Assembly (NCBI GenBank): GCA_021793535.1
Contig: JAJYSO010000049.1
Location: forward strand, 1 to 8,731
Source: Bacteroidota bacterium
GTDB taxonomy: Bacteria; Bacteroidota; Bacteroidia; Flavobacteriales; Flavobacteriaceae
Reading direction: 5' to 3'
Length of the DNA: 8,731 bases
Shown: positions 1-7,529 of the stretch, in pieces
Layout of the letters: each line of letters opens with the position of its first letter
How positions within the stretch are numbered: position 1 is the first letter of the stretch
Translations under genes and position numbers: made by a program
The notes under the pieces: generated by a model
Database searches by the model: none
Seen by the model: the letters and a program-made list of their open reading frames with translations, nothing else
Told to the model about the DNA's origin: nothing

Positions 1-1626
1 CATCGCTTCGGTATAGTGAAAGCCCGGGTCGATGAATTTTTTGAAGTAAGGGTAAGTATCATAAATGGTATGGTACTCCCCGGTTACTGCTCCACTAAAC
101 CTTAAATCGGTAGAGGGGATTCCGATGCCGTGGATAAAGGCGGTATAATCGGATCCTGTTCCCAAAGGATACAAAGTGAGCCGATCCACTTTTTTCCCCC
201 TGTTTAAAGAGAGTTCATCCAGCTTTCGCTGTCCCAAAGAAGTTTGGGTTTCGGGATCGGGGACACCAAAGGCAATTTGCGCAATGAACTTTTCAACTGT
301 TGGAGAGCCACTTCCTGAAAAAGTACCCCTTTGGTTCATATCGGTATTGATGTACATCACTCCCTTTTCCTTCAATTCCTCTTGGTGATCTTCTACCCAT
401 TCTGTAGACCCCAATAGCATCGGCTCTTCAGCATCCCATACCGTAAATTTTATGGTGCGCTTAGGGTGCCAACCTTCTTTTTGAAGTTGAGCAATGGCTT
501 TGGCTTCCGAGAGAAGTGCAGTTAAGCCTCCAATGGGGTCCCGGGCGCCATTAACCCAAGCATCGTGGTGGTTTCCTCTTAAAATCCATTGATCGGGATA
601 TGCAGAACCTTTGAGCGTTGCGATAATGTCGTGAACCGGAGTTAAATCCCAATTAAAAACTAACTTAAGGTGAACTTTAGAGGCTCCCGGGCCGACGTGA
701 TAGGTGATGGGCAAGCCGCCTCTCCAAGAGGGTGGGGCCACTGGACCTTCAAGGTGCTCCAATAAAGGTTTTGCATCGTGATAGGAGATGGGCAATACCG
801 GTATTTTTTTAAGGGCCTCCGCCTCGCTTCTCTTCAAGCGCTTGGCGTCTTTAGTGGCGGCATAACCCGGCGTGAGGGGATCGCCGGGATAGAGAGGGGC
901 ATTGACTACGCTGCCTCTTTGTACGGCATAGGGATTTTTATAAGGTCCTTCGGGGTAGGTTTTTCCTTGGACGTAGCCTTCATCTTCAGGATCGGAATAA
1001 ATCAGAGCTCCTATGGCCCCATGTTCATAGGCCAACTTGGGTTTGACTCCTCTCCACGTCTTCCCATACCGGGCAATGACAATTTTTCCTTTTACAGAGA
1101 TTCCCATTCCTTCAAGTCTTTGGTAATCTTCTAAACTTCCATAATTGACGTAGACCAGTTCTGCGGTCACATCGCCGTCCGCTGAAAAGGCATTGTAGGG
1201 AGGAAGTTGTCCTTCCTGAGCAGTATAGGGATCTTCCTCGGGAAAAGCTTTTTCTTCCAATACGGCTTTGTATTGTACAGGAACCTGCATTTCTAAGATC
1301 CGTTCCTTGGGTGTGGGAAACAACGGGTAATATGTTTTAATTTCGGTTTGGTATCCCCAGCTCTTAAAGAGTGAATCAATAAAATGCGTGTTTTCTTCTC
1401 CATAGGGAGACCCGGCATGGTGGGGTTTAGCAGACAGTCGTTTCATCCAGGCATCGATTTCATCTTTATCGATCAATTGGTCAAATTGCTTTTCAACCTT
1501 TAGTTGTTGTGCACTGTTAGCTAAGGAAGCGAATCCGATGAGCCGGTCTTCGTTTTGTTGGCCCCACAAGAGCGCAGTAAAAGAAAGAACGAGTGAAAAG
1601 AGGTATAGTTTTTTGGGAATGCGCAT
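1..1626 (-). CDS. Exported M28B peptidase, glutamate carboxypeptidase II (NAALADase)-like; C-terminus cut off by window edge
   Basis: The minus-strand frame is open from the ATG at 1626 through position 1, giving 542 codons without a stop; the C-terminus lies outside the window. Residues 1-22 (MRIPKKLYLFSLVLSF, then TALLWG) form a signal peptide, so the enzyme is exported. A protease-associated domain covers about residues 150-270, and the M28 catalytic domain starts near 340. The full co-catalytic zinc set of the human PSMA/GCPII family is visible: H353 (NHHDAW), D363 (ARDP), catalytic E400 and ligand E401 (WDAEE), D429 (YINTD), and H519 (EYHTIYDT). Spacing from E401 to D429 is 28 residues, as in PSMA. 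The family cleaves C-terminal acidic residues or other short-peptide ends using two zinc ions. Family members run to about 700-750 residues, so the helical dimerisation domain is probably what is missing here. Substrate specificity cannot be read from this fragment. No clear promoter was found upstream. Confidence 0.93.
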   Translation of the reverse strand, partial: MRIPKKLYLFSLVLSFTALLWGQQNEDRLIGFASLANSAQQLKVEKQFDQLIDKDEIDAWMKRLSAKPHHAGSPYGEENTHFIDSLFKSWGYQTEIKTYYPLFPTPKERILEMQVPVQYKAVLEEKAFPEEDPYTAQEGQLPPYNAFSADGDVTAELVYVNYGSLEDYQRLEGMGISVKGKIVIARYGKTWRGVKPKLAYEHGAIGALIYSDPEDEGYVQGKTYPEGPYKNPYAVQRGSVVNAPLYPGDPLTPGYAATKDAKRLKRSEAEALKKIPVLPISYHDAKPLLEHLEGPVAPPSWRGGLPITYHVGPGASKVHLKLVFNWDLTPVHDIIATLKGSAYPDQWILRGNHHDAWVNGARDPIGGLTALLSEAKAIAQLQKEGWHPKRTIKFTVWDAEEPMLLGSTEWVEDHQEELKEKGVMYINTDMNQRGTFSGSGSPTVEKFIAQIAFGVPDPETQTSLGQRKLDELSLNRGKKVDRLTLYPLGTGSDYTAFIHGIGIPSTDLRFSGAVTGEYHTIYDTYPYFKKFIDPGFHYTEAM

Positions 1627-1789
1627 AGTATTAGGGTTTAGATTTGAAGAACGAGTGCTCTTCTTTCTCGTAAAATTAACAAATCTTTGTCAAAAAATAG
1701 GAGAAGTAAGATTGGAATTTAAAAGACTTTTTGAGTTTTTATACTCATTTCGAGGCGGAAAGAAAGTCTTGGGAGGAAGTATAAAAATA

Positions 1790-1835
1790 GAAAAGAGGAT
1801 TGCAGACATTTTTTACTTGTTGCAATCCTCTTTTC
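1790..1835. terminator. Perfect 15-bp inverted repeat, probable terminator of the lipoprotein gene
   Basis: The arms 1790-1804 (GAAAAGAGGATTGCA) and 1821-1835 are exact reverse complements around a 16-nt spacer. The stem can continue past one bulged base through ACA/TGT, leaving a loop of about 9 nt. Read on the minus strand, it follows the lipoprotein stop by about 70 nt and is trailed by a T-rich run (1780-1789), as expected of an intrinsic terminator. It sits about 165 bp upstream of the M28 start, so an attenuator or a protein-binding site is also possible. The flanking 1627-1903 gap shows no other gene. Confidence 0.6.
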
Positions 1836-1903
1836 CCATCAATCGACCCACCTAAAACCCTAATCACTATTTGAGATGGAGCGATTTGGATGTTTAAGAA
1901 GCT

Positions 1904-2296
1904 TTATTTTTTGTTTTTTTCGTTGAGCTTTTGTTTAAGGTTTTCCACTTCTTTTTCTGCCTTTTGCTTTTCTTTTGTTGCTCTTTCAAGAGCCTTGTCG
2001 TCTTGTTCTTGTATGGCTTTTTGTATTTTCTCTTCGGCATCTTTCACACGATCGTTCGCTTTTTTTAGAGCTGCTTTGGTGTCCCCGACCAAGCGATTGG
2101 CTTTTTCTTCGGCCATGTCCATCGCACTTCCTTTTCGTTCAGAAGCCTTTTGGTCGCGTGGTGTGTCTTGATTGTCCAATGTTCCGGTTCTGGCACTTTC
2201 TACCTCTTGCTTGTGCTGCTTGTCATTTTTGCAGGAGCTCAAACTCACAGGGAATATAAAGGCAATAATCATAAGTATTAAAATTGATTTTTTCAT
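1904..2296 (-). CDS. Small lysine/glutamate-rich coiled-coil lipoprotein of unknown function
   Basis: This encodes a 130-residue protein if read from the ATG at 2296 (MKKSILIL). An upstream in-frame ATG at 2320 would add eight residues (MYNLNISI). The later start is preferred because it gives a normal signal peptide: two lysines, a hydrophobic stretch, and a lipobox LSSC with the acylated cysteine at residue 22. After it come a short polar linker and a long charged helix (about residue 60 to the end), rich in K, E, A and Q and lacking proline, typical of a coiled coil. It is therefore expected to be a membrane-anchored periplasmic or surface lipoprotein with a rod-like tail. No catalytic motif is visible and the family was not recognised. 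It is flanked by a 15-bp inverted-repeat terminator downstream and a 190-bp gap upstream, so it is probably a single-gene transcript. Confidence 0.8.
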   Translation of the reverse strand: MKKSILILMIIAFIFPVSLSSCKNDKQHKQEVESARTGTLDNQDTPRDQKASERKGSAMDMAEEKANRLVGDTKAALKKANDRVKDAEEKIQKAIQEQDDKALERATKEKQKAEKEVENLKQKLNEKNKK

Positions 2297-2435
2297 AATG
2301 GAAATATTAAGGTTATACATTTTTTTATGATGTGGTCGCGGAAACCTTAGTCGATGGTCCCTCTTTTTTTGTTGATCGTCGTTCTCTTTTATAAGATAAA
2401 GATAAAAAGAAGGCGGCGACTATTTTAATGGTATT

Positions 2436-2473
2436 CCACTGAATGTTAATGCTATTGATAATAATTGCAGTGG
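2436..2473 (-). terminator. Weak hairpin after the three-gene operon
   Basis: CCACTG at 2436-2441 and CAGTGG at 2468-2473 are reverse complements 26 nt apart, about 38 nt past the stop of the M14 gene. There is no strong T tract after it, only an AT-rich stretch. It is the best candidate for an operon end in the gap 2321-2510, but it is weak. Confidence 0.25.
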
Positions 2474-2510
2474 GGATCGGGGAGTTTTGGACAAATGCGA
2501 AAAAGAAGGG

Positions 2511-3461
2511 CTATGCTGAGGTTTCTTGGATGATAAAGAATCCCTCATTACCCTGTTGTTGGTATAAAGGCATAAAAAGATAAGCATCCCAGCGGCTGTA
2601 TATAGGCTTTCCATTTTGAGAGGCTAAATGCTCATCTTTTTCTATTTTTTGAAAATTTTGATACCCGGGTTTCATTTTAAAATGGTCTGCCGGAGTAATG
2701 TGGTGGCAGTATAGAATCTCGAATATTTTACGCGAGGTCCTTTTCTTTTCGATGTTATGGACGGCCTTGGGGAAGTGCTCCAAATCTTCGAAAGGTAAAC
2801 CACAGACCTGATGCAAAGCCAGCCAGATCATTCCCTCCAGGTTTTCTATGGAGGCTTTGCTTTGGTGTTGTCCGGCTTCACATACAAAACCGGTCATCCC
2901 CATCCGGGTTTCATAAGCATCCAAACCGCCTTGGATTAAATCTGAAAATCCGCGAACAATATGAAGTGGAAACTGCTGTGCCCAAGAGAGGTTTTCATTT
3001 TGGTCTTGTGCCGATAGATAGGGTGCACTTTCGGAGGAGGTCGTGTGACAGTCTATAAAATAATGTCGGGGATAGCGGGCAGTTAAGTTTTGTTGCAGTA
3101 TGCGCAAGATGTGAAACATTTCTTTTTTCTCGGAGGAATCAGCTTTTTGTGTGGCCAGATTCGCCAGCGTCCAAATCCGGTTCAAATCTTCGTCTATATA
3201 ACGCACTCCTTTTTTTAACCCTTGTCGATTTCCGCTGAGCCCAATAATTTTTCCATGAAGCATAGGGGCGTCCTTATACAGATTTTTAAAGATCCTTTCT
3301 AAGGCGTAAATACCGGCCGGTTCATTGCCGTGTACCCCAGCAGTAACTACGAGTAAAGGGCCCTCTCTGTGACGGTCATATTGACCAATGATTCGGGGGA
3401 TATTTTGCATGACTTTGGAATAAAAACAATTAGAATCTATTTTAAAAAAGTGGTGGAGCAA
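2511..3461 (-). CDS. M14-family succinylglutamate desuccinylase/aspartoacylase-like zinc amidohydrolase
   Basis: This 316-residue protein belongs to the AstE/AspA branch of zinc carboxypeptidase-fold enzymes, which hydrolyse N-acyl amino acids (succinylglutamate, acetylaspartate) or related amides in the cytoplasm. The zinc ligands are visible as H44 and E47 in GVHGNEP and H139 in DCHTTSS. The substrate-carboxylate region follows the family pattern at GNRQG (77-81) and DEDLNR (90-95). E194 in FVCEAGQH sits where the catalytic glutamate is expected. No signal peptide is visible. The gene is last in a minus-strand operon, and its start lies only 3 nt past the stop of the ATP-grasp gene, which argues for translational coupling. 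M18 is a possible alternative start, but the upstream ATG is kept because it gives that tight spacing. True AstE belongs to arginine catabolism; no ast genes are here, so a different N-acyl or amide substrate is likely. Confidence 0.88.
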   Translation of the reverse strand: MLHHFFKIDSNCFYSKVMQNIPRIIGQYDRHREGPLLVVTAGVHGNEPAGIYALERIFKNLYKDAPMLHGKIIGLSGNRQGLKKGVRYIDEDLNRIWTLANLATQKADSSEKKEMFHILRILQQNLTARYPRHYFIDCHTTSSESAPYLSAQDQNENLSWAQQFPLHIVRGFSDLIQGGLDAYETRMGMTGFVCEAGQHQSKASIENLEGMIWLALHQVCGLPFEDLEHFPKAVHNIEKKRTSRKIFEILYCHHITPADHFKMKPGYQNFQKIEKDEHLASQNGKPIYSRWDAYLFMPLYQQQGNEGFFIIQETSA

Positions 3462-3464
3462 TTT

Positions 3465-4517
3465 TTACTCCATGGTGGCCAAAATCCTGTTGGATAACTG
3501 GTTATTGGATTCTTTTTTGTACTGTAACTTCCGCTCAATGGCGGCAATGATCGTGTCTGCAAAATCAGTCATCCCGGTGACTTTGCCGTGATCAATTCCG
3601 CCTGGACTCAATATATTAAGTTCCAACAGCTTATCTTGGACGATGTCCAGCCCGACAAAAAACAATCCATCGCGAACGAGTTTGGGAGCAATAAGGGAAA
3701 CAATGTGTTCAATGGCCGGGGTGATGCTTCCTTTTTTTGGGATTGCCCCCAAAGAGAGGTTATTTCTAAATTCGGTTTTGTCCATGCTGGTGCGGTGGAT
3801 GATTGCCTGTTCTCCATTTTCCTCTAGAATTTTACCATTCATGAGGATTACCCGAATATCTCCCTCTTTACTTTCGGGGATATATTCTTGGGCAATTACA
3901 TACCCTTTGGTCTGTATGGTTTGTATAATTTGATTGAGGTTGCTTTTCCTTTTACCGATTTTATATACATTTTTACCTCCGCTGCCCTCCAGGGGCTTCA
4001 GCACCATTTTATAGTTATTTTCTTCCCAGAACTTTAGGATTTCCTCTCGATTTCGGGTAATCAGGCTATTGGGTTTGATCGCCGCAGGAAGCTCTTCAAA
4101 ATAAAGCTTGTCGATAAAGGCATGACTCAGCCCAAAGGCATCGTTCAAGACCAAAACGCCGCTTTCTTGGATCATGCGCCCAAAGGCAACTCCACTGTGT
4201 TGTGCCCAGCATCGCTCATTGGGTTCCTCGGTGGGGTTGTTTCGTAAAAATACGATATCCATACGTTTGCTTGGAACCACTTCATAGGCTGTGCTTTTGT
4301 GTTGAACTTGCTCCCAAAAATCCTGTATAGCAGTTGCTTTGAGGTTGTCGGGGATTTTTTTACAGCGCAAACTGATTCCGGTAGTCTGATTAAAGATAAA
4401 CCCACAAACTCCCATGACATATACTTGATGACCGCGTTGGTGAGCTTTCTTGATCAAAAGGACAGAAGTCTGACAAGTTTCAAGAGGGATGGAATTAAGC
4501 ACAAAACATATTTTCAT
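3465..4517 (-). CDS. Glutathione-synthetase-like ATP-grasp ligase
   Basis: This 350-residue cytoplasmic protein resembles bacterial glutathione synthetase and RimK-type ATP-grasp enzymes, which activate a carboxylate as acyl phosphate and join it to an amine. The N-terminal pre-ATP-grasp domain begins MKICFVLNSI and carries DIVFLRNNP (87-95), matching the GshB D-x-x-x-x-R-x-x-P element. The ATP-grasp core follows: the glycine loop KPLEGSGGKNV (174-184), QEYIPE (210-215) with EGDIR (218-222), R242 and RNN (251-253), then D291, E299 and N301 in LELNILSPGG for magnesium and ATP binding. No gamma-glutamylcysteine ligase gene is in the window, and the cluster holds a DUF1704 peptidase and an M14 hydrolase, so ordinary glutathione synthesis is doubtful. 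A dedicated peptide or tag ligase is more likely (inference). It is the middle gene of the operon, 38 nt after the DUF1704 stop. Its tail ends ILATME. Confidence 0.87.
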   Translation of the reverse strand: MKICFVLNSIPLETCQTSVLLIKKAHQRGHQVYVMGVCGFIFNQTTGISLRCKKIPDNLKATAIQDFWEQVQHKSTAYEVVPSKRMDIVFLRNNPTEEPNERCWAQHSGVAFGRMIQESGVLVLNDAFGLSHAFIDKLYFEELPAAIKPNSLITRNREEILKFWEENNYKMVLKPLEGSGGKNVYKIGKRKSNLNQIIQTIQTKGYVIAQEYIPESKEGDIRVILMNGKILEENGEQAIIHRTSMDKTEFRNNLSLGAIPKKGSITPAIEHIVSLIAPKLVRDGLFFVGLDIVQDKLLELNILSPGGIDHGKVTGMTDFADTIIAAIERKLQYKKESNNQLSNRILATME

Positions 4518-4555
4518 AAGGCACAGGTTTTAGATTGATCAATGATAGGACTGCA

Positions 4556-6403
4556 TTAAAGGCTGTCCATGGTGGCCATTTGGGAGAGCGGAAGGCCATT
4601 TTTAAGGGCATTCAACCGCTTTTTAAAGCTTTCGCCTTCAATATATTTAGGCTTAATTAGTGCGGGCTTTAGAATCTCTCGCTCCGTTAAATCTTTGATT
4701 AAATGAATGTGTTCTAGGGAGAACTTTCCACTTAATAAAAATTCGATATTTCCGTTTTCTCTAATGTATTCCAGAAGCTTTACCAGTCCTTTTAAATACA
4801 CGGTGTCTTTTAAAAAGCCACCGCCTTGGAAGATGCGCGAAGTGATATTAAAGGCAGCCTCTTTGGAAAACGAATAGGAGTGGTATAGCAGATCGAAGAT
4901 GTCTTTGAAGTGAGCTCCTTTTAATAATGCCTCGCCCGCAATTACGCGTCCAGCAATGATGCGTAAACGGTTTCCTGTGAGTCCGCCGATCAAATATTCG
5001 GCCAATACGGCCAGTCCTTCTTGTAGCGAATCATAGCCGGCCAATCCTTGTGATAGTTGTGATAAGGGTTGTTGGCTCCCGTTGTAAAAAGTAAGGATGT
5101 GGGTGCCCACCTCGTGTTGGATAAGGGCTGCTGCCTCTTTTCTGGTAAAAATGTAATCACTGGGAATATAAAGCTCTCCTTGGGAAACCATAATTACATT
5201 CACATCGTTACGAATGTGTATTTTACTTTTAAAATCGGAAGATTGGTGGTGAAAGTAGCTGAACTCTTGCTCTGCTAGACGCGCAAAACTTTGTGCATCC
5301 ATTTGTTTTGGAGGAAGGTCTTTTTCTTCGGGGATATTTTCAAGAACAGATTGCGCTTGTTTTAGGATCTTTGGGCTGACATTTTTATAGAGCCGTAAAC
5401 TGTTGTAGAAGAACTGCTTTGAATCACGGTCTTTAAGCATGGATAACTCCAAATCGATTTCTTCTCTTTTCTCTTCGAAAAGAAAAGAGAGAACAGGGTC
5501 GTCAATTTGCTCGATATGCAGATTATAGAGCCTTCTTTTTAAGAGATCCGGATCAATGGGAAGTAATCGGTAGTGAAAAGCACTTACTTTGTTAAAACTA
5601 GTTTTGAAAAACTCTTCTCGCACATATTGTATGTTCACCGGAGCCACGAGCAGTAAAAATTGGTAGGAATTCTCAATTTCAGTAAGCATTTTGTCGATTT
5701 TAAAGAGGTCGTCATCAATTTTCCTCTTTCCTAAAGCCATATAGCTTTTTAGATCTGACGAAGTTTGTACGCGAATAAACTCCAGCACAGCCTTATGTAA
5801 AGCTTCTGAGAATTGATCCCTGAACCTTTTGAAATAAAGAGGATAACTCTCGCCTTCTTTATTGCGGTAGACCGGCGGGATCTCCAATCCGATAAAGGTG
5901 CCCCCGAAACTCTTTATTTTTTCGATACTGAAGAATTGCTTATTGGAGGGATTTCCCCGGTCTTTGGTATGGATCGTTTTGGCTTCCAGCACATAATCCT
6001 CATTTTTAGGGGTTTCTATTTTCTGTAGTTCATTGCACAATACTTGTAAAGAGACCGAAAGCTTATGGGTGGGGCCACGGATGATAAAGGATTTGCTCTG
6101 AGCGGGACCGGAATACAACTCCACGATGATATAAGATCCAAAGCGCTCGCTCATTGCCTGGGTGATGAGGTTGACGATTTTATGAAAGTAATAAAAATGA
6201 CTTTTGCCAATAATGAGGTAGGAGGCATTGGTTCGTGCTAATCGGATGGTCTGTGCATCATCCGGCACATTGCGGTAAATAATTAAAAAAGGAATGTTGT
6301 GTTCAAAACAAAGATAACCACCGTACTTCAGTTTGCGAATAGATCGCTTTTTGGTATGAAGGTTACCAATCAGGTTTCTTATTTCGGCTTTTTCTTTTTC
6401 CAT
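4556..6403 (-). CDS. DUF1704/QEGLA-motif (TIGR02421-type) zinc metallopeptidase, MATCAP-like
   Basis: This 615-residue protein has no signal peptide or membrane helix and is probably cytoplasmic. The first 250 or so residues form an extra N-terminal region with a GLEIPPVYRN segment; the rest is the DUF1704 domain. The active site is readable: H430-E431-V-G-T-H435 is an HExxxH zinc motif with E431 as the base, and E462 in QEGLA (461-465) is the third ligand. Other family blocks are NGSQQPL, AGRVIAGEAL, FQGGGFLKDTVYLKGL and LLSGKF. Bacterial members are often labelled 'flavohemoglobin expression-modulating QEGLA motif protein'. The animal member MATCAP (KIAA0895L) removes the C-terminal tyrosine of tubulin using the same HExxxH plus EGLA arrangement, so carboxypeptidase activity is a reasonable inference here; the substrate is unknown. 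It is the first gene of the operon, 250 bp after an AraC-type regulator gene, and its tail reads MATMDSL. The only sensible start is the ATG at 6403. Confidence 0.9.
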   Translation of the reverse strand: MEKEKAEIRNLIGNLHTKKRSIRKLKYGGYLCFEHNIPFLIIYRNVPDDAQTIRLARTNASYLIIGKSHFYYFHKIVNLITQAMSERFGSYIIVELYSGPAQSKSFIIRGPTHKLSVSLQVLCNELQKIETPKNEDYVLEAKTIHTKDRGNPSNKQFFSIEKIKSFGGTFIGLEIPPVYRNKEGESYPLYFKRFRDQFSEALHKAVLEFIRVQTSSDLKSYMALGKRKIDDDLFKIDKMLTEIENSYQFLLLVAPVNIQYVREEFFKTSFNKVSAFHYRLLPIDPDLLKRRLYNLHIEQIDDPVLSFLFEEKREEIDLELSMLKDRDSKQFFYNSLRLYKNVSPKILKQAQSVLENIPEEKDLPPKQMDAQSFARLAEQEFSYFHHQSSDFKSKIHIRNDVNVIMVSQGELYIPSDYIFTRKEAAALIQHEVGTHILTFYNGSQQPLSQLSQGLAGYDSLQEGLAVLAEYLIGGLTGNRLRIIAGRVIAGEALLKGAHFKDIFDLLYHSYSFSKEAAFNITSRIFQGGGFLKDTVYLKGLVKLLEYIRENGNIEFLLSGKFSLEHIHLIKDLTEREILKPALIKPKYIEGESFKKRLNALKNGLPLSQMATMDSL

Positions 6404-6495
6404 GTTTTGCTTGTATGCTTCTACCGAATAAAAATAAGAGGGGCTTTTATTCTTTATTAATCTTATAAATAGAAATCTTAACTTTTTGAAAGCTG

Positions 6496-6553
6496 TAAAC
6501 GATAGGTGAAAAACGAGAGCCTCTAAATCGGTTTTAGCGCCTATAAACGATAG
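6496..6553. repeat. 10-bp direct repeat TAAACGATAG between the regulator gene and the operon
   Basis: TAAACGATAG occurs at 6496-6505 and again at 6544-6553, with starts 48 bp apart, in the 250-bp gap between the AraC-type gene and the DUF1704 gene. An exact 10-bp direct repeat in so short a gap is not expected by chance. The copies lie 91-157 bp upstream of the DUF1704 start, where an activator would bind. They could be binding sites for the neighbouring AraC protein, but this is inference. No convincing TAnnTTTG promoter element was found in the gap. Confidence 0.4.
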
Positions 6554-6653
6554 CCATTGGATCGGCTTTCTCCCTTGGGTCGAGTGATAATTAAGGTAAA
6601 GAAGAGCTTCTTTAAACGGCCTTTGAGATAAGGCGGCATAGAGCCAAGAGGGG

Positions 6654-7529
6654 TTAAACCAAACACCTGCTTTTATATTCAGAAGGGGTGCAGTTGTATT
6701 TTTGCTTAAAGATTTTAGAAAAATAGCTCCGGCTGGATAATCCTAAGTTGTAGACGATTTCGGAAATGTTATAATCTGATTTTCGAATCAGGCTCTCTGC
6801 GTGTAACAATCGCATCTCTCGGATGTACAGCGCGATGGTCATCCCGTGCATCTCTTTAAATCCTCTTTGTAAGTGGGCGATGCAAACGCCGGTTTTTCGG
6901 GATATTCCACGGACGGTATAAGATTCACCGGGATCCTTTTGAATCGCTTTGGAGAGCGCTTCGATTTTTATGATCTCCCATTTTTTTAAAGAGTATTTTT
7001 TCTGGGTCTTATTGGCTTCCTGGTATATAAGTTGTTTGATGGTGAGGTGTAGGAGCATATAGATGCGGCTGATAAGCTCCATTTCAGAGGATGTCCTTTT
7101 TTTGAGGTCACAGATTTTGTGGAGTTCGTCGATGATTTTCAGGTTCATATGAACGGAATGCAAACACTCCCTTTTTAACAGGACCTGCGAGTTTTTGTGG
7201 GAAGCATACTTCTCAATAAGTGTACTTAAAGTTTTGGCTTCGATGCAAAAGAGAATGAGGTGGTGTTGTTTGTGATCTTTTAATTTAGTTGCCAAAGAGT
7301 GAATCTTTCCGTGATAGATAAAAGCATCAAACATGGGTAAGGAGCAAGAGGTTTTAGAATTGATCGAGAAATCGATCGGTCCCCGTAAATTAAAACCAAA
7401 GAGATAACCGTTTTTTATTTTTTTGTTGTTTTGGAAGATTCTGTTTTTTATACCCTGATTCTGGAGTCTTATTACTTGAATAGTAGGGGTTATTTTTTCG
7501 AAAAACAATTTCTTCTTGAAGGCTTTCAT
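6654..7529 (-). CDS. AraC/XylS-family transcription regulator
   Basis: This 291-residue protein has a C-terminal double helix-turn-helix. The first HTH covers about 204-248 (YTVRGISRKTGV through LLHAESLI) and the second about 255-287 (ISEIVYNLGLSSRSYFSKIFK through TPSEYK), the hallmark second-HTH pattern of the family. The N-terminal 200 residues are lysine-rich with no recognised effector-binding fold and include a helical stretch at about 145-172. The small, plain layout resembles AraC proteins often found in Bacteroidota. It is encoded upstream of, and on the same strand as, the DUF1704/ATP-grasp/M14 operon, and divergent from the csbD-like pair, so it could control either or both. The 7530-7825 divergent gap would hold its promoter; no clear -7 element for the minus strand was found. 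Start at 7529 is the only suitable ATG. Confidence 0.9.
   Translation of the reverse strand: MKAFKKKLFFEKITPTIQVIRLQNQGIKNRIFQNNKKIKNGYLFGFNLRGPIDFSINSKTSCSLPMFDAFIYHGKIHSLATKLKDHKQHHLILFCIEAKTLSTLIEKYASHKNSQVLLKRECLHSVHMNLKIIDELHKICDLKKRTSSEMELISRIYMLLHLTIKQLIYQEANKTQKKYSLKKWEIIKIEALSKAIQKDPGESYTVRGISRKTGVCIAHLQRGFKEMHGMTIALYIREMRLLHAESLIRKSDYNISEIVYNLGLSSRSYFSKIFKQKYNCTPSEYKSRCLV

Noticed and set aside
778..2259. Open frames on the plus strand at 778-1134, 1538-1855, 1890-2171 and 1975-2259.
   Set aside because: They are antisense to the M28 and lipoprotein genes or cover the terminator region, have low-complexity or F/S-rich composition, and show no family motifs.
4534..4543. Palindrome ATTGATCAAT in the 38-nt gap before the ATP-grasp gene, reminiscent of an FNR site.
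   Set aside because: It lacks the 4-nt spacer of a real FNR box and lies inside an operon; short AT-rich palindromes are common.
3469..4578. GCCACCATGG, identical to the eukaryotic Kozak consensus, on the minus strand at both gene ends.
   Set aside because: The ATGs in question reach a stop after one or a few codons and the genome is bacterial; the resemblance is coincidental.
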